Origin: Paralvinella palmiformis
Taxonomy: Eukaryota; Annelida; Polychaeta; Terebellida; Alvinellidae
Assembly: GCA_025642065.1 (NCBI GenBank)
Contig: JAODUP010001137.1
Location: 38,694-102,693 of the forward strand
Length of the DNA stretch: 64,000 nt
Reading direction: 5' to 3'
The translations under genes and the position numbers were made by a program. Shown here piece by piece: positions 1-12,686 of this stretch. The notes beneath the pieces are model-generated. The model ran no database searches and was not told the DNA's origin. It saw only the letters and a program-made list of their open reading frames with translations. How positions within the stretch are numbered: the stretch's first letter is position 1; the number at the start of each line of letters is the position of its first letter.

Positions 1-2220
1 TAACAAAATATTGCAATTATAATTTTCATGCATCAAGGTGAATCACTGATGGTTATAATTAGTAGAAGTAGATACACAGATAATAATGAACTTGGTAATA
101 CTGAAGATTAAAAATTCCAATGTTATTGTTAGTGCTGGAAGATAAGGTTGAAACAATGTTATAGGACAACATTAGGAAATAAATTGTAGTTCATTTCTAT
201 ATGCTGTCTTTAAATCTATCATGATGGTACTTGGGGCAAGTTCAGGGTTCAACCCAGGATGATCTTGAAGAACTATTGATTATGCTACTGCTGTTTGTTT
301 GATAGAAATGCAAAAACATGGATTCAGAGCATGAATAGTAAACAGCTAGTAAACTACACCAGGAACGATCATGAATATCCTGTTACCAAACCAATTCGAA
401 GATGTCTCGAGGATGATCCATAGAAAATATAACTTTTATTTATATCTATGTAGTTTTTACATGCATTTATTTACAGCTACTAAGTTTTATGCCAATTGCG
501 TCAAGGTCCCAAAAGAGGCATAACACCAGGGTACACTATACAATTGATGATTATGGGAGTTGGATATAATTGATGGGGGTCATTGACCCAGGGTTAGATG
601 TATGAGTGTAGTAATGTTCTGATACCCTGTTCACATACATTGTGGTTATACATGTATATTAATTGTGACATGTTATATGATTGTGCCAGTGGTAGTGTCC
701 TGTAGAATATGCTAGTGATAATAAAAGTTTGATTTGTTCATCAACAGTTTTCATCATATATTTGCCTTTGGGAATTACTTGTGTATTAAAAAATCCTTTT
801 TTGGGACTATTTCGTTGTCTTATACATGCATATATATGACAGGTGGTGAGGGTGGCAATTTGGGGTAATTTTAGCAATTTTAAGGTAATACAAATAGGGT
901 TACATGGATGGGAACAATCAATACTCTTATATTATAGACATAAAGCAAAGAACCTTGAAACTTTTTGATACAATTAACTTACAAGTTCACACATTCCCAT
1001 TTTCATATGGAATCATTCTGTAACAAAGTTGCAAGAATTTCATGTCCTGCATGCTGATTAAAAGAAAGCTGTATGGTACATAATGAATAGATTATCACTG
1101 AAGAAAAAAAACTGATACACAGGATTATTTAGTTACAGATGGTTTTTATAAATATGTCAAAATGGCCGGTACATATCTGATCTGGATTGAAAATTCTCTC
1201 CCTACAAAATAAAAATAACTCCACAGCAGATGGAAGTCCCAAAAGGGTATATGCTATACTGGTTTTTCATGTTCCATTAGTTGGCACATCATGAACCAGT
1301 CAAGCCATCTAGTTTCTAATACTACTAGCAATCCTAGTGTGTGGAATAAATATCGTTGTCCTCCTCCGCTGATCCTTTCCCTAACTAAACTCACATAGTG
1401 GACAAATTATCTTACATTCCCTGCACAATTTATTATTATATTAAAAAGTACGTTGAGGATCCACCAATAGTTTTCATCTCCAATTCTATACTGAAGGTCA
1501 TGCAGCATTGAATAGGGCACTTATTATCAGCCACAAAAATAAACACATTGATGACAACCAATCTAGCTCAGTCACGTAGAAAACAACATCCAGGTAATAT
1601 AGCATTAACATGTCGAGCACAATATTGTTATACAACTCACCATTATTTAACAACACACAGCACTGAAAATTCACAAACATTTTTTAGGTTCAAAATGGAG
1701 ATGTGCCAATTTCAGTACACATTTGCCAATTATCAAAGTAGTTCTTCAATTATTTATAAGTCTGTAACATGCAAGTCTCAATCACGTGGTGGAACCAAAT
1801 AAAAAATTTATTTAGTCAGCAGGGTTGAAATATCTGAGCTGTGTGAAATATATATTGGGGGTATAAAATTCACAACTATGATCATGCATATGATCATCAC
1901 TAAAATACCACTGAACCAGTGTGAGTCTGACAAATAATTGGCTGCCTGAAAAACTTTATGTCCCCATTTATCACTTTATGTATACAAAACTCAGAATTTA
2001 CCAAAACTGTCATACACTTCAAAGAAATCCAGCAAAATGAATGATCTTATTTCTAGTTCATGAATAACCATATACACTGGAATTGTGAAATCAATGCTAA
2101 AGAAAACGTGGTATGGAAAATTCTAACCAGATAACTTACAATGGTAAAATGCTACTATAAAGGCTTGTGTATAAGATGAGGATATAATCCTAGAGTTGAC
2201 CACACTTTAACCAATTAATC
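1..2220. other. No gene seen; non-coding AT-rich DNA
   Basis: Open frames here are short and without protein-like composition. A segment at about 655-720 resembles one at about 14620-14690 (shared words around TGATTGTGCCAG), which suggests a low-copy dispersed repeat. Confidence 0.5.
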
Positions 2221-2529
2221 TTATCCATGGTTCAGCACCATTTGCATGGCTGACATGGTCCGGCCTGTCTAGTTCAAACTTATGTCAGAAGGTGAGAGGG
2301 GTGTCTGAAACATATGGCACCGCCAGTACCGGACATAACGTTTCTACCTTACAAATCGGAAAGGCGGAGTTCCATATTAAAGATTAAGCCGAGATTCAAT
2401 ATACGCGGAATGTGACATTTCAGTATACGAATTGTGTGCTTCCATATAAACAAATATCCATGGGTTTTCAGGATTCAACCATCCGATCCGCATGAATGTA
2501 AGCGATCCGTTTGGTTGCATACTCAATTT

Positions 2530-2677
2530 CACATATGGAATCAAGCTCGTACGTTTACATGTGTTACATTTCTTGTCATATTCGCATAATGCATACCATG
2601 TATATGAAATCACAGCTTTATGCAAATACAACAAGAAATAAAACACATCTAAACGTAAGAGCGTGATTCCGTATGTG
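2530..2677. repeat. Inverted repeat (foldback), 63-bp arms
   Basis: Left arm 2530-2592 and right arm 2615-2677 are imperfect reverse complements around a 22-base loop. Matching blocks include CATATGGAATC against CATACGGAATC and TACGTTTACATGTGTT against TACGTTTAGATGTGTT. Weaker complementarity appears to continue outward to about 2450 and 2760. The motif ATATGGAATC and its complement recur several more times between 2370 and 3510. This looks like a decayed foldback transposon. The two minus-strand open frames that cross it (about 2377-3082) are not supported as genes. Confidence 0.6.
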
Positions 2678-3300
2678 CGATTTGCAAATACGACAAAATT
2701 GATCTCTCAATGTAGTGATTCGACGGAAGCACAGGCAGGCTTTCCCAAGGGAAATATGTCCAAAAGCGCATTTAAGATTCCATATAAGCAGCATAAATGG
2801 AAAAACGTGTAAATGGACGAGGGGTTCCATATGTCTGGATACGGCATACGATTTGTCCTGCAACTGTGAATGAAATAAGCAGAAATGCTCCATGAAGTGA
2901 TTCATGTGCCAACTTAGTCCAAATTTTAATGGGGAATCAAGAATATGACCTGAGGGAAGAGTCTTTCCCAAACAATTTGGCGAGATTTCACAATGAAAGA
3001 CAACAATCTTCCTCCATGTAACATAACATCTGAGCAAATTGATCTCTGCTAAACTTAAAGTATTGTTGGAATTTCTCCCCATGGAATTGTAACTCCTTGG
3101 CAGATAATGTTTTCTTTGCTTTCTACGTTTCCACAGTTTTTAGCTGTGATCTGATCATAAATGTGTGGTGTTGTGTAAGGAGTTACGTTTCATGTTTGGT
3201 GGTTGGTTAATATTATATATGCTTCATCCATCCCCACTTCACCTAACTCAAATCATATACTACTCTGATGTTGTTAATGACGGGACACATCAAGCCATGA

Positions 3301-3360
3301 TAGTGCAGTTAATTAGAGCGTAGGACTCGTAGCAAAGCAGTCGTGGGTTCGAGGCTCCAT
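3301..3360 (+). mobile_element. tRNA-like SINE head
   Basis: The stretch TTAATTAGAGCG at about 3309-3320 resembles an A box (as in TAGCTCAGTTGGTAGAGCG) and GGGTTCGAGGCTC at 3345-3357 resembles a B box, with tRNA-like spacing. A complete cloverleaf is not evident, so this is read as a tRNA-derived SINE or pseudogene, not a tRNA gene. Confidence 0.45.
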
Positions 3361-4472
3361 GAGCTGCTGCAATGCTGTCATATGGATCAGTTGTACAAAG
3401 CTGCAATTTGGACTGGTTAGCTATGTTCTTGATATGAAAATCTTCGGCAAAATATACTGAAAACGTTTATATGGAATCATACAAATCACATACCGCGTAT
3501 ATGGAATCTTAACTTCACCATATACAGGTTCGTTCTGATATTTTGCTGTTCGTGGGAATTTTATCGACCGGTGTTTGTCATACTTTCTTAATTATGAATC
3601 GAAAGCTAAATCAGGAATGGAGAGAGAGAAAAAAACCCAGTAAGCTTACAAAGCCACAACTCATAAAAACTGACTGGTTAGTGACCTTTCCTTAGTTAAT
3701 TAATAAAAATAGACTTTTCCGATCCAACATACCAAGACAGCAAATGTTTTTGTCAGTGGTAAAGATGACAGTTAATCATCAGTGATCAGTAGACCATTGG
3801 AGATTGGTAGTTTTACCAAAACGACAAGGATTACTATAGTATATGTCATCAATATAAACATTATTTATGTGCTTCTAAATTTATAGCCCAAGTTTTAACA
3901 TGTTTCATGCGATGCAAAAAAAACATTGGCTAAACCAATTTTCTAAAAGAAGTTTGGCTCTTTAGCCAAATTGGCCAAAACAAGATATTAGCCCAGCACT
4001 CGCCTAGAGGTGGAAAGGGCTAGAAGGGCCAATCAAATCAAATCCTTAAAAAGTAAGTGATTAATAAAATAAATAACCAGTATTAATTAAATATGTGAAT
4101 CTTCTTTTAATCAGGTAGAAGTGTAATTCATATCTTATCTAAATGTGATTATACAACCACATAAAATCAATGACAGTACTTCATTATTAAACTGATTCTT
4201 ACTCTTAGTATATTTTGCAGGAAAAAAGGAACATGGTTAGTATGTCAATACAATGAAATAATCATGCAATTAAACATATTATATACTTAATTCGTAAAAA
4301 AATATATACACTTTACATATCATACATCAACTGGCATAAGGATGTTGGTTTAAAAAACATATGGAGAAACAAGAAGAATCTTACACGCACCACAACCAAG
4401 CAAAGTTTAATAACATTATAAATTATTACACTAAATAAAAAGGCCAAGCATTATCTGATGAATAGACCAATT

Positions 4473-5338
4473 GCTTAATGACCTCAAAAACCAAAACAAA
4501 CCAGGTGCGCTTTGCACTGTAGGATTTATAGGGGGTCTGCTGAGTGATAATACCGTGATAATCCTGCCATTTTAACCTTAAAAGTCAATGTTCCGGATCT
4601 GTTATAATCATGCCAAAAACTAACTCTGCGTACCCTATTGTCATGCCACTTGTAAGCGATATAAACATTTAAGTTGGCATGTGTTGGCTGCGGGATGAAA
4701 CGCTGAGAAAGCATTGGGTAGTTTTAATTCGAAATGACAATCTGCGAGTCAAATTTATAATTACAGTGTCAGTGTAAGGATTGACTGAAACAGTGAAAGG
4801 CGCAAATAAAGTGTAATCTACCAATATTATTATCCATCAAATCATAGATAATAATATTGGTAAATAAAGTGTAATTTACCATATTATTATATCCATAAAC
4901 AATAATTAAAATTTACCAATATACTGGACTCTATTCTTCCTCTTTTCGTTAAATATAATTTTAATATGATTTACTATGAACACCACATTTTAACAGTCTT
5001 TGTTATGTGCAGTGAATATTATTGTACTATGGTTTACAATGTTGAATACCACACTTTACTATCATTTATAAAGTAGCAATGGCGGATGATTAGCATATAG
5101 TTATAATCTGATTTTCAGTTTTGGAATACAATTTTTCAACAGTGCCGTTTTTTCGGTGTCGAAGCAAAGTTAAACGGTATGCAGAAGTTAGTTTTTGGCA
5201 TGATTATAACAGATCCGGAACATTGATGTTTAAGGTTAAAATGGCGGGATTATCACTGCATTATCACTCAGCGGACCCCCTATAAATCCCACAGTGCAAA
5301 GCGCGGTTGGTTTGTTTTGGTTTTTGACATCATCATGC
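4473..5338. mobile_element. Non-autonomous element with long (about 155-bp) terminal inverted repeats
   Basis: Left arm about 4473-4640 and right arm about 5171-5338 are about 90% reverse complements. Shared blocks include TCAAAAACCAAAACAAACCA, GGATTTATAGGGGGTC and TGTTCCGGATCTGTTATAAT. The roughly 530-bp centre has no transposase and contains a 16-bp perfect hairpin (4819-4834 with 4847-4862) and two direct copies of AAATAAAGTGTAAT. No clear target-site duplication was found. The open frame at 4526-4714 is an arm of this repeat. Confidence 0.75.
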
Positions 5339-5842
5339 TTCAGGCTTATTGGGTATAATAACTAACACCAGCTTAAGATCAGATAGCCTTTTAACATGAC
5401 TACAGTGTAATATTAATAAAATAAACTCCAGTGTTGATTGATAGGTTATTTGACATTACATATCCAAAACCACATCAAATCTCCTGCATACAAGTCCTTG
5501 CTGTTTGTTGTTTAATACAACAAAGTACACCTGATCTCATCCGGAGCAAATGTTTTAGTACCTGAACATGATAATACCTAACCGGACTTTTGATGTGTGA
5601 AACAATACCTTGGTATATAACAGCCAGAAAAATAATTTTTTTCAATTCAGTTGCACCCACAGGAAAGTAGATTGGAAAACCAATTTCTTAACCCGATCAA
5701 AAATTATAATTAAACTACCAATAAAGTTTATTAGACAGCATATATAAATGTCCTGAATTCAAATGCATTCACAAAATACTTTATTAATGTCCCTAAGGCT
5801 AAGGGTGTCTGTGTGTTATTTAGGCTTACCCACACTCACACT

Positions 5843-5988
5843 GTCACAGGCCATTAAAAGTGGATTAATCAGCACTTTAAACTGGATTATTTAATATGTG
5901 GTTGATCATTTACACATTTTGACATCATTTATGATATTCATGAGCATAGCTGTATAAGATCTGAAATGAAGGTGGACTATCCCTTTAA
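5843..5988 (-). mobile_element. Partial copy of the TTAA-type MITE
   Basis: Reverse complement of the first ~150 bases of the MITE at 21085-21730: it ends ATCCCTTTAA at 5988 and shares TTTAAACTGGATTATTTAAT and GGCCATTAAAAG with that copy. The far end is not recognisable, so this copy is truncated or divergent. Confidence 0.65.
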
Positions 5989-5989
5989 T

Positions 5990-7860
5990 TGCAGAATATG
6001 GACTATATCTGACTATACCAGAGACAGAGTTTGAATGTGTACTCTGGCATTTAAAAAAAGAATTATGACAGAAATATCCCTACATCAACTGTAGCCTGTG
6101 TAGGTGAGTGTTTAATTTCAATAGATGGCCGAAACTACTCAGTAGATCTAATTAAAAGCTGTAGATCTAAAAATAATGAATCATTGTTAATTAATTTTAA
6201 TATTTTAATTCACACATAGCACATTTAAATACGTTCCTCTGGCTTAAATATCACGATTTTGTTATTCGAAAACACAATTCATTTAAAAACCATTCGGGTC
6301 TTTGGCATAATTTGCCACAAATCTATTTATTCACTAGATCTAATTCAGGACCTATCATTGTCCGTTTTGGCAATTCATAGATCATATCACATACCGTTAC
6401 TAGAATACCAGCTTCCCGCGTGAGTTGCTCTTCGAACTTTTGACATTGTAGCCCCTATTTTGTTGAAATATTCAGCAGTTTCTCCAACAAATGACAGAAA
6501 GTGTACACACTAAATTATAGTAAACACAGACAGAACTGTCATCCACCTAGCAGAGAATGATGCCGGAAGTTAGCTTTACGCATGCGTGCGTGATATGGGA
6601 TGGAATGTAAGAATACAACAATGTAACAGGCGACAAATGCTGAGCGTGAGAGGGGGGATTGACCAGAATAAAATATTATAATGTATGTACATATGTAAAA
6701 CAAAATTTCATTACTGTAATATATCATAACATTTTTGTTGGGATGAGTTTGATCACAAAGTGGGAAAGGTATTTTGCTACAACTAGTAGCATATTCATTC
6801 TAATTATTCACAACCATCCAAAATGCATTAATTGTTCTATTATCCTTGCTCCTTTTCATTATACTTATAGTCTCTTCAATTGTTTTAGGCCACCCAGAAA
6901 GCCACTAACTTCGCAGTCTTCTTTAGGCCAAGTCTGTTTTATATTTTGCTTTGAATGATACTAAAATTTGAGAATATATATGTTTGATGGACCTAAGGCA
7001 TTGTGAAATGTTGATGTGCAAATTTACACTTTTTTGTTGTCTAGAGACTTCTTTCAAATAATCTAAATATGGGAAAACAACATACATAGACAGTATAGGC
7101 CTATAATACAGTATTCAATGATCAAAGAATCTTTGGGCATGACCAGAGTATTGATGTACCTACATCACATTTTATATCACGTTAGTTCAATTGCTTTAAT
7201 TATAATAAGTTCAGTAACACGATACATGATGATCATTAGTGTAGTGATCTACTGAGCTAATAAAACTAAAATGAACTATGATTTATATCATAACGTAAAC
7301 TATATATTCTACTACATGCAATACATAATGATGTCATACGTAATCTATTCCAAATAGTTCTTTTGATCTATTTAATTTCTCTTCAAGGTTCTTTATTTGT
7401 GGGATATGTAATTAAATATACAAATTCAAAACCTGTATTTACTTAATTAATTCACTGTACATAGTTTTGACAAAGTTTTTAATTATTGTTTGATAACATT
7501 TGTGGGTTAAATGACCAAGAATGTGTCTACATATCTACAAACATGAGGTGCTAGCCAATTACATATCATTATTTTAAATTTAAAATGTCCGATATGAACA
7601 GCTAACAAGTTTCAGTTCAATAGTAATAATAACAATGCACTATTATTTAGTTCCACAACCAGGAAACCTGTTTAGCAGTACCATAGACCTAAAACTTAAA
7701 AAAAAATTAAAGATAAAGAATAAAACCTTATTGATGCATTTTTTAAATTAAATGTTTCTTCTGTACAATGTCTCTACTAATGTACACAACACAAGGTGTT
7801 GGTTGAAACACTGAACATAACAAAGTTTCCATAAGACATACATACAAGAATATATATAAA
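5990..7860. other. No gene seen
   Basis: AT-rich sequence with short open frames only. None has a recognisable domain or a codon-like pattern. Confidence 0.5.
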
Positions 7861-7867
7861 ACTGTAC

Positions 7868-10800
7868 TTTATTCACACATATACAAAAATATATACATTC
7901 AGCACGGATAAATGCAATGATAGAAAAGGCAGATGAATTTAATATGTGGCTCTATCAGTAAACTGCACAAACAATAACAGGCTATTTATGTGCGGTGTCA
8001 TCTCCATCTGTGACACAGAATGATCTAATAATAAAACCTGAGCTAGCAGCCATTTGTGTGAAACAGCAATCTGTCTATTCCTGTCTCCTGATTTTACTCT
8101 ACCTGCTACACATGCTGTTTTTGTAATACTATTTCTAATTAGTTTAATGCAATAATTGATGATAAACACTGCATTTCACAAAAGGGGAAATAATTTAGTG
8201 AATGGAGTGATTTCATTTAACTTCTACAGCTTAGGTTTACGTGTATAATGCTGAAAACACGAATTCAGTTATACCATTTTTGAAAGGAATGGGGGTGGAA
8301 TCCCCAATCTACTCCCTAAATCAATATGCCTCCTTTACCTGAACAACTTGAGCAATTTCATCTGGATATAATCATTGCACCACATGATTAAGTATGATAT
8401 ATGTTTAGACTTAAACTCTACCCTAGTATTAGAATGTTATATTATTTAGTTCAGAGATTAGAGTATCTGCTGATTTTTGAACATTAATTGAAATTATATG
8501 CTGCCCTGAATGAACAGGACATAGTCATCTCACTAGATGTTGCAAAGTGATAGAATTCAGCATTAAAATGGGAAATCAAGAATAAATATAAGGAAATCAG
8601 CCTTCAAGTACCTACAGAGCAAAGCAATACCACAATACAAGCTATTTAGATAGTATTATTCAACTGCATAACATTCCAGTATTTCATGGACAATCAACAA
8701 GAACACGACATACAAAAAACAGGACAACATACAAGTGTAATAACATATTGACGAGCGGACTAGAAATAAATGACAACAGATTAGGGAGCAATAATCTTCA
8801 AAAGTGAGTCGCATACAAATTATCATCTCCACCAGTATCCCTCCAGAACAATGATGGAAGATCCCGAAACAACAGCAAGAAATAAAAACTAGCCTAAGAT
8901 CAGATGTTCTGTACAGATTGTGATGGTACTAACTGCTCAAGACAAGAAATGAAACGTACTGATAAAACAAAAAATATAACAGGAATGCACAATTTGAGAG
9001 ATGAGAGCTTTTAAACATCCCATAATCAGATGGTAATATCATGATTTAGTGGTTGAAAGAACAACAGACTGATGTTGCATCCAGATATTTTTAAGCCAAT
9101 TCATGCATGAATGTAGATATAGTAATAAACTGCTTCCCACCTAGATGGTGGTTGTGAATGTGTTTAAAAAGAATTTACCCTGTGTGTGTGTATGTGACAG
9201 AGAATAAACCCCTGCTAATTCATATCTAACCAGTGTTTGATGCATGTATTTCTCACATGTCAAAAAACGAAAATTGAAAACCATAATCAATCTGTTTTTA
9301 ACAAATGCACTGATAAGCAATTTACATCACATCGCTACATCATGGATCTCAAAATATTCCTGTACAATCCCACTGCATATGACATATTGTATTAAGGTGA
9401 AAGAACAGTGTATCAGAGTCATTACTTCAAATGAAGATAATCAGTTCAATCAACCGAAGAATCATTTACGTAACATTGATTGATTGACATAGAAAATATC
9501 TAATGCCTAAAAGATACAGGATTCCTAGAAAAACTATTGGAAAACACGCCAATTATTTTGTGTCCTGTATGATTACTGTGGTCATTTACTAGCCTTAATT
9601 TATGAAAGCAAGAAATAACTACAAATTTAAAATTCATTATTTCATTATTTAAACTTATATAGTGGATATCGACTTTATATGTTGTCCAAAAAAGTGGGAA
9701 ATATTACACATTAAGTGCTATTGCATTGTAAATTTAATACAATGAGATGGGATAAATATACAACTGATGTAAACTGAACCTGCTTCAGAATCCAGATTAT
9801 CTGTACATGGTTTACTTAATGACCACTGAACAACCTATATACTCCTGTAAGGAACATCTACTGCAGCATAAAGCCATAACTCGTATGATCTTAGACTGCA
9901 AATAAAGAAATAGCTCCAAATAAGACCTTTAAGCACAAGGTATGGAAGTCATGTAGACAGTGAAATGGCAAAATGAGTGCCAATTACCAGCACCAAATTT
10001 ATGTCATTTCCTGATTAGAGTAACAAAACTGACATACTGTCATAGGTCTAAAAGAAATAACCAATTAATGAGAAACAAGATTACCAATTATTATTTGTAA
10101 AAATTTGACATTTTGAATTTAAGAATTTTCAACACAATGTGTGACATAGAGAAAATAACTAAAAGGAAAAAACAGTCCATGATAGAAACATAACAACATT
10201 ACCACCTACTTAATAACATAGACCAGAGAGAATCACATCAGTGGTGATGAATAACAACTGATGGTATACAGTGGAAGATGCAGACGAAACACTAAACAGG
10301 TAATAATTATTGTAGTTATTCTGGACGGACATACACATGGTCAGAAGTGAGAACGGTGAACATGTGATGAACACAGAACAATTTAGCAATTAGCACTGCA
10401 TTGGGGCATCAACATCAGTCAATTCTAAGATTTGTTTTTACATAATACTTTGGCTGGTGCAGCATCCTTATTGGTACTACCGGTGCTAAAGATGAGTATA
10501 TCACACAAACGTATCAATCACTAGGTGTATAAATATCTAATAAGTTATCTATGGAACGTGATTAACCATATCCATCAGTGGCAAGTGTTTCTCATTAAAG
10601 AAACAATACAAAACAGAAACATACTAAAGATAACTTATACCATAAATATCTTAAAATATAACATAATCATGTACAGGTAACACAGTAATAACAAGTAGGT
10701 AATGATCTACATCAGTCAGATAATAAGTCTAATTTAATAGCACCTGGAACAATGAGCATCTTTAACTAACTGTAATTCAAATCAGTGCTACACATGGCAA

Positions 10801-12360
10801 TGATGACCAGGCAATGGAAATTATAAAGGAAACGAAAATCACACCAGATCAGCCTTTTTTATGGGAAATACAACATGAATCTGTTAAGTTTACATTGTTT
10901 CGGCTAGGTTCTACATTGATTTAAAGCTCAATACAATATAGTGGTATTACAGCAACTACTGTTAAAATATTCAGCCACCATTTCTGATACTTGTTAGAGT
11001 AGGGGGATACAAGGGTGCAATTGGGAGATTGTATTTTGTTAGAAAATACCCCTTATTAGACTAGCATAATTACAGTTGCACAGCTTAAATGATTTTGGAA
11101 GTAATGGTACAATCAGACACAACATCATTTCACACTGAACTTAATATGGAAGTAAATGATGATAATATTCACACATAATTAGAAAGTCCGATATTGAAGG
11201 GAATCTGATTTTAATTGATAGGGTTAGCCTTAATCAAGAAATCAATATTGTCAAGAAAGACAAACATAGATATTTTGACTTTGTCAATATAAAGAAAAAT
11301 ATTTCACTTCGATAGATTGTTCTCATTGGAATTTGCAAGAGCTACCCAATACTGATTTAGTAAGAGTATTTCACAAAGACCAAATATCCAACCTTAACAT
11401 CATTCTTTAAAGACTTTAATGTCAGATTCTTTGGCTTTTCCCCCCTATTTTGACTCCCTTTTAATCGAGTTACTGCAGCCAGCCCTAGTGAAAATATAAT
11501 TCTGAACTTTGAAAATAAAACAACTTCTCTATTGAAAAGAGTAATTTAATATCAGCACACTAATTGTTGGAGCTTAAGTGTCTAATGCACCCATGCTATC
11601 AATGCATGCTCTCGTTCAAATTAATCAATTCCAAGAAAGCACTCCTACAACAGATAAAACTTCCAGGCCCTCGCACAACAAATTTTCTTTCTTTGGAGAT
11701 TTAAGCACAGATAGATGCAACAGCCTCCCTAATTATTTAACAAAAATACTCAAAACCAACATTTGTACTTTATTTATGAATCCATTTTCCTCAAATTAAA
11801 GGTTATCCAATGATGACATCGCAATTAACCTTTTGTTCATTAATATAGTTGTTACAGTAAATCACATCTCCCAATGCAATCCAGTCTCCCGAACTGAAAC
11901 TATTTCCAATAAAGTTCACTAGATGGGACTTTAGCTTGGAAGATAATTCATTATCCAACTCAAATGTTAAGAAGATTTCTGCATGATTTGCTAACAATAT
12001 CACAACCAATACAACTAGTAATACAATTAAGCCTTTAACCAAAAATATATACTATTAATAATGCCTGATTTCCACTCGGCTTAAAAAAAACCAAGCTTTG
12101 TATCATCTCTGTTCACCTCTTGGAAAACATTTAACTGTGATAATCTTTCATACCATCAACTTTTTAACCACACTTAAAGTGTGCTGCATCATTTTACTAT
12201 TTAAAAAAAAACTTAAACATGAAAGGAACTTGATAAAGCTCTAGTAGAAATATTGACCTGGTGAAACTTCCCACTAATAATTTCATAAATAATAATTAAT
12301 CACAAAAAATTAAACAAACTGGTTACTTCTCTAAAGTAGCAATTACCTTCATAATGTCCG

Positions 12361-12401
<41 letters not shown>

Positions 12402-12686
12402 ATGATAACTGTCTCCATTTATAAATGAGGTTAAATAATAATCAGCAGTCAAAGAAATCAACTAAAATACATATATGTATCATCAGGACAATAAACAACT
12501 AACAGCTGTAGGATGGTTGATAATGAAGCACTATCTTAAGAAACATATATTCAGCTTCAGCCAAGAAATTGAAGTGTTATTGAAGGCTGTAGAAATACTA
12601 TGTTACCCAAGTATGATATGAAGAAAACGGTTGTAAAAATGAAATATGATCTGTATAGCTTGTGGACAGGCATCTGTGGCAATGGG
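7868..12686 (-). other. Downstream region of STYX, possible 3' UTR
   Basis: No coding region is supported here. On the minus strand, AATAAA signals (plus-strand TTTATT) occur near 11768 and near 7868, so the STYX 3' UTR could be about 0.9 or 4.8 kb long. The short open frames in this stretch have no protein-like composition. A TA/GA microsatellite lies at about 12360-12402. Confidence 0.4.
12360..12402. repeat. (TA)n(GA)n microsatellite
   Basis: About 13 TA units followed by seven or eight GA units. Confidence 0.9.

Noticed and set aside
2377..3082. Two overlapping minus-strand frames as a gene
   Set aside because: They run through an inverted repeat, have no recognisable domain, and the repeat explains the shared words.
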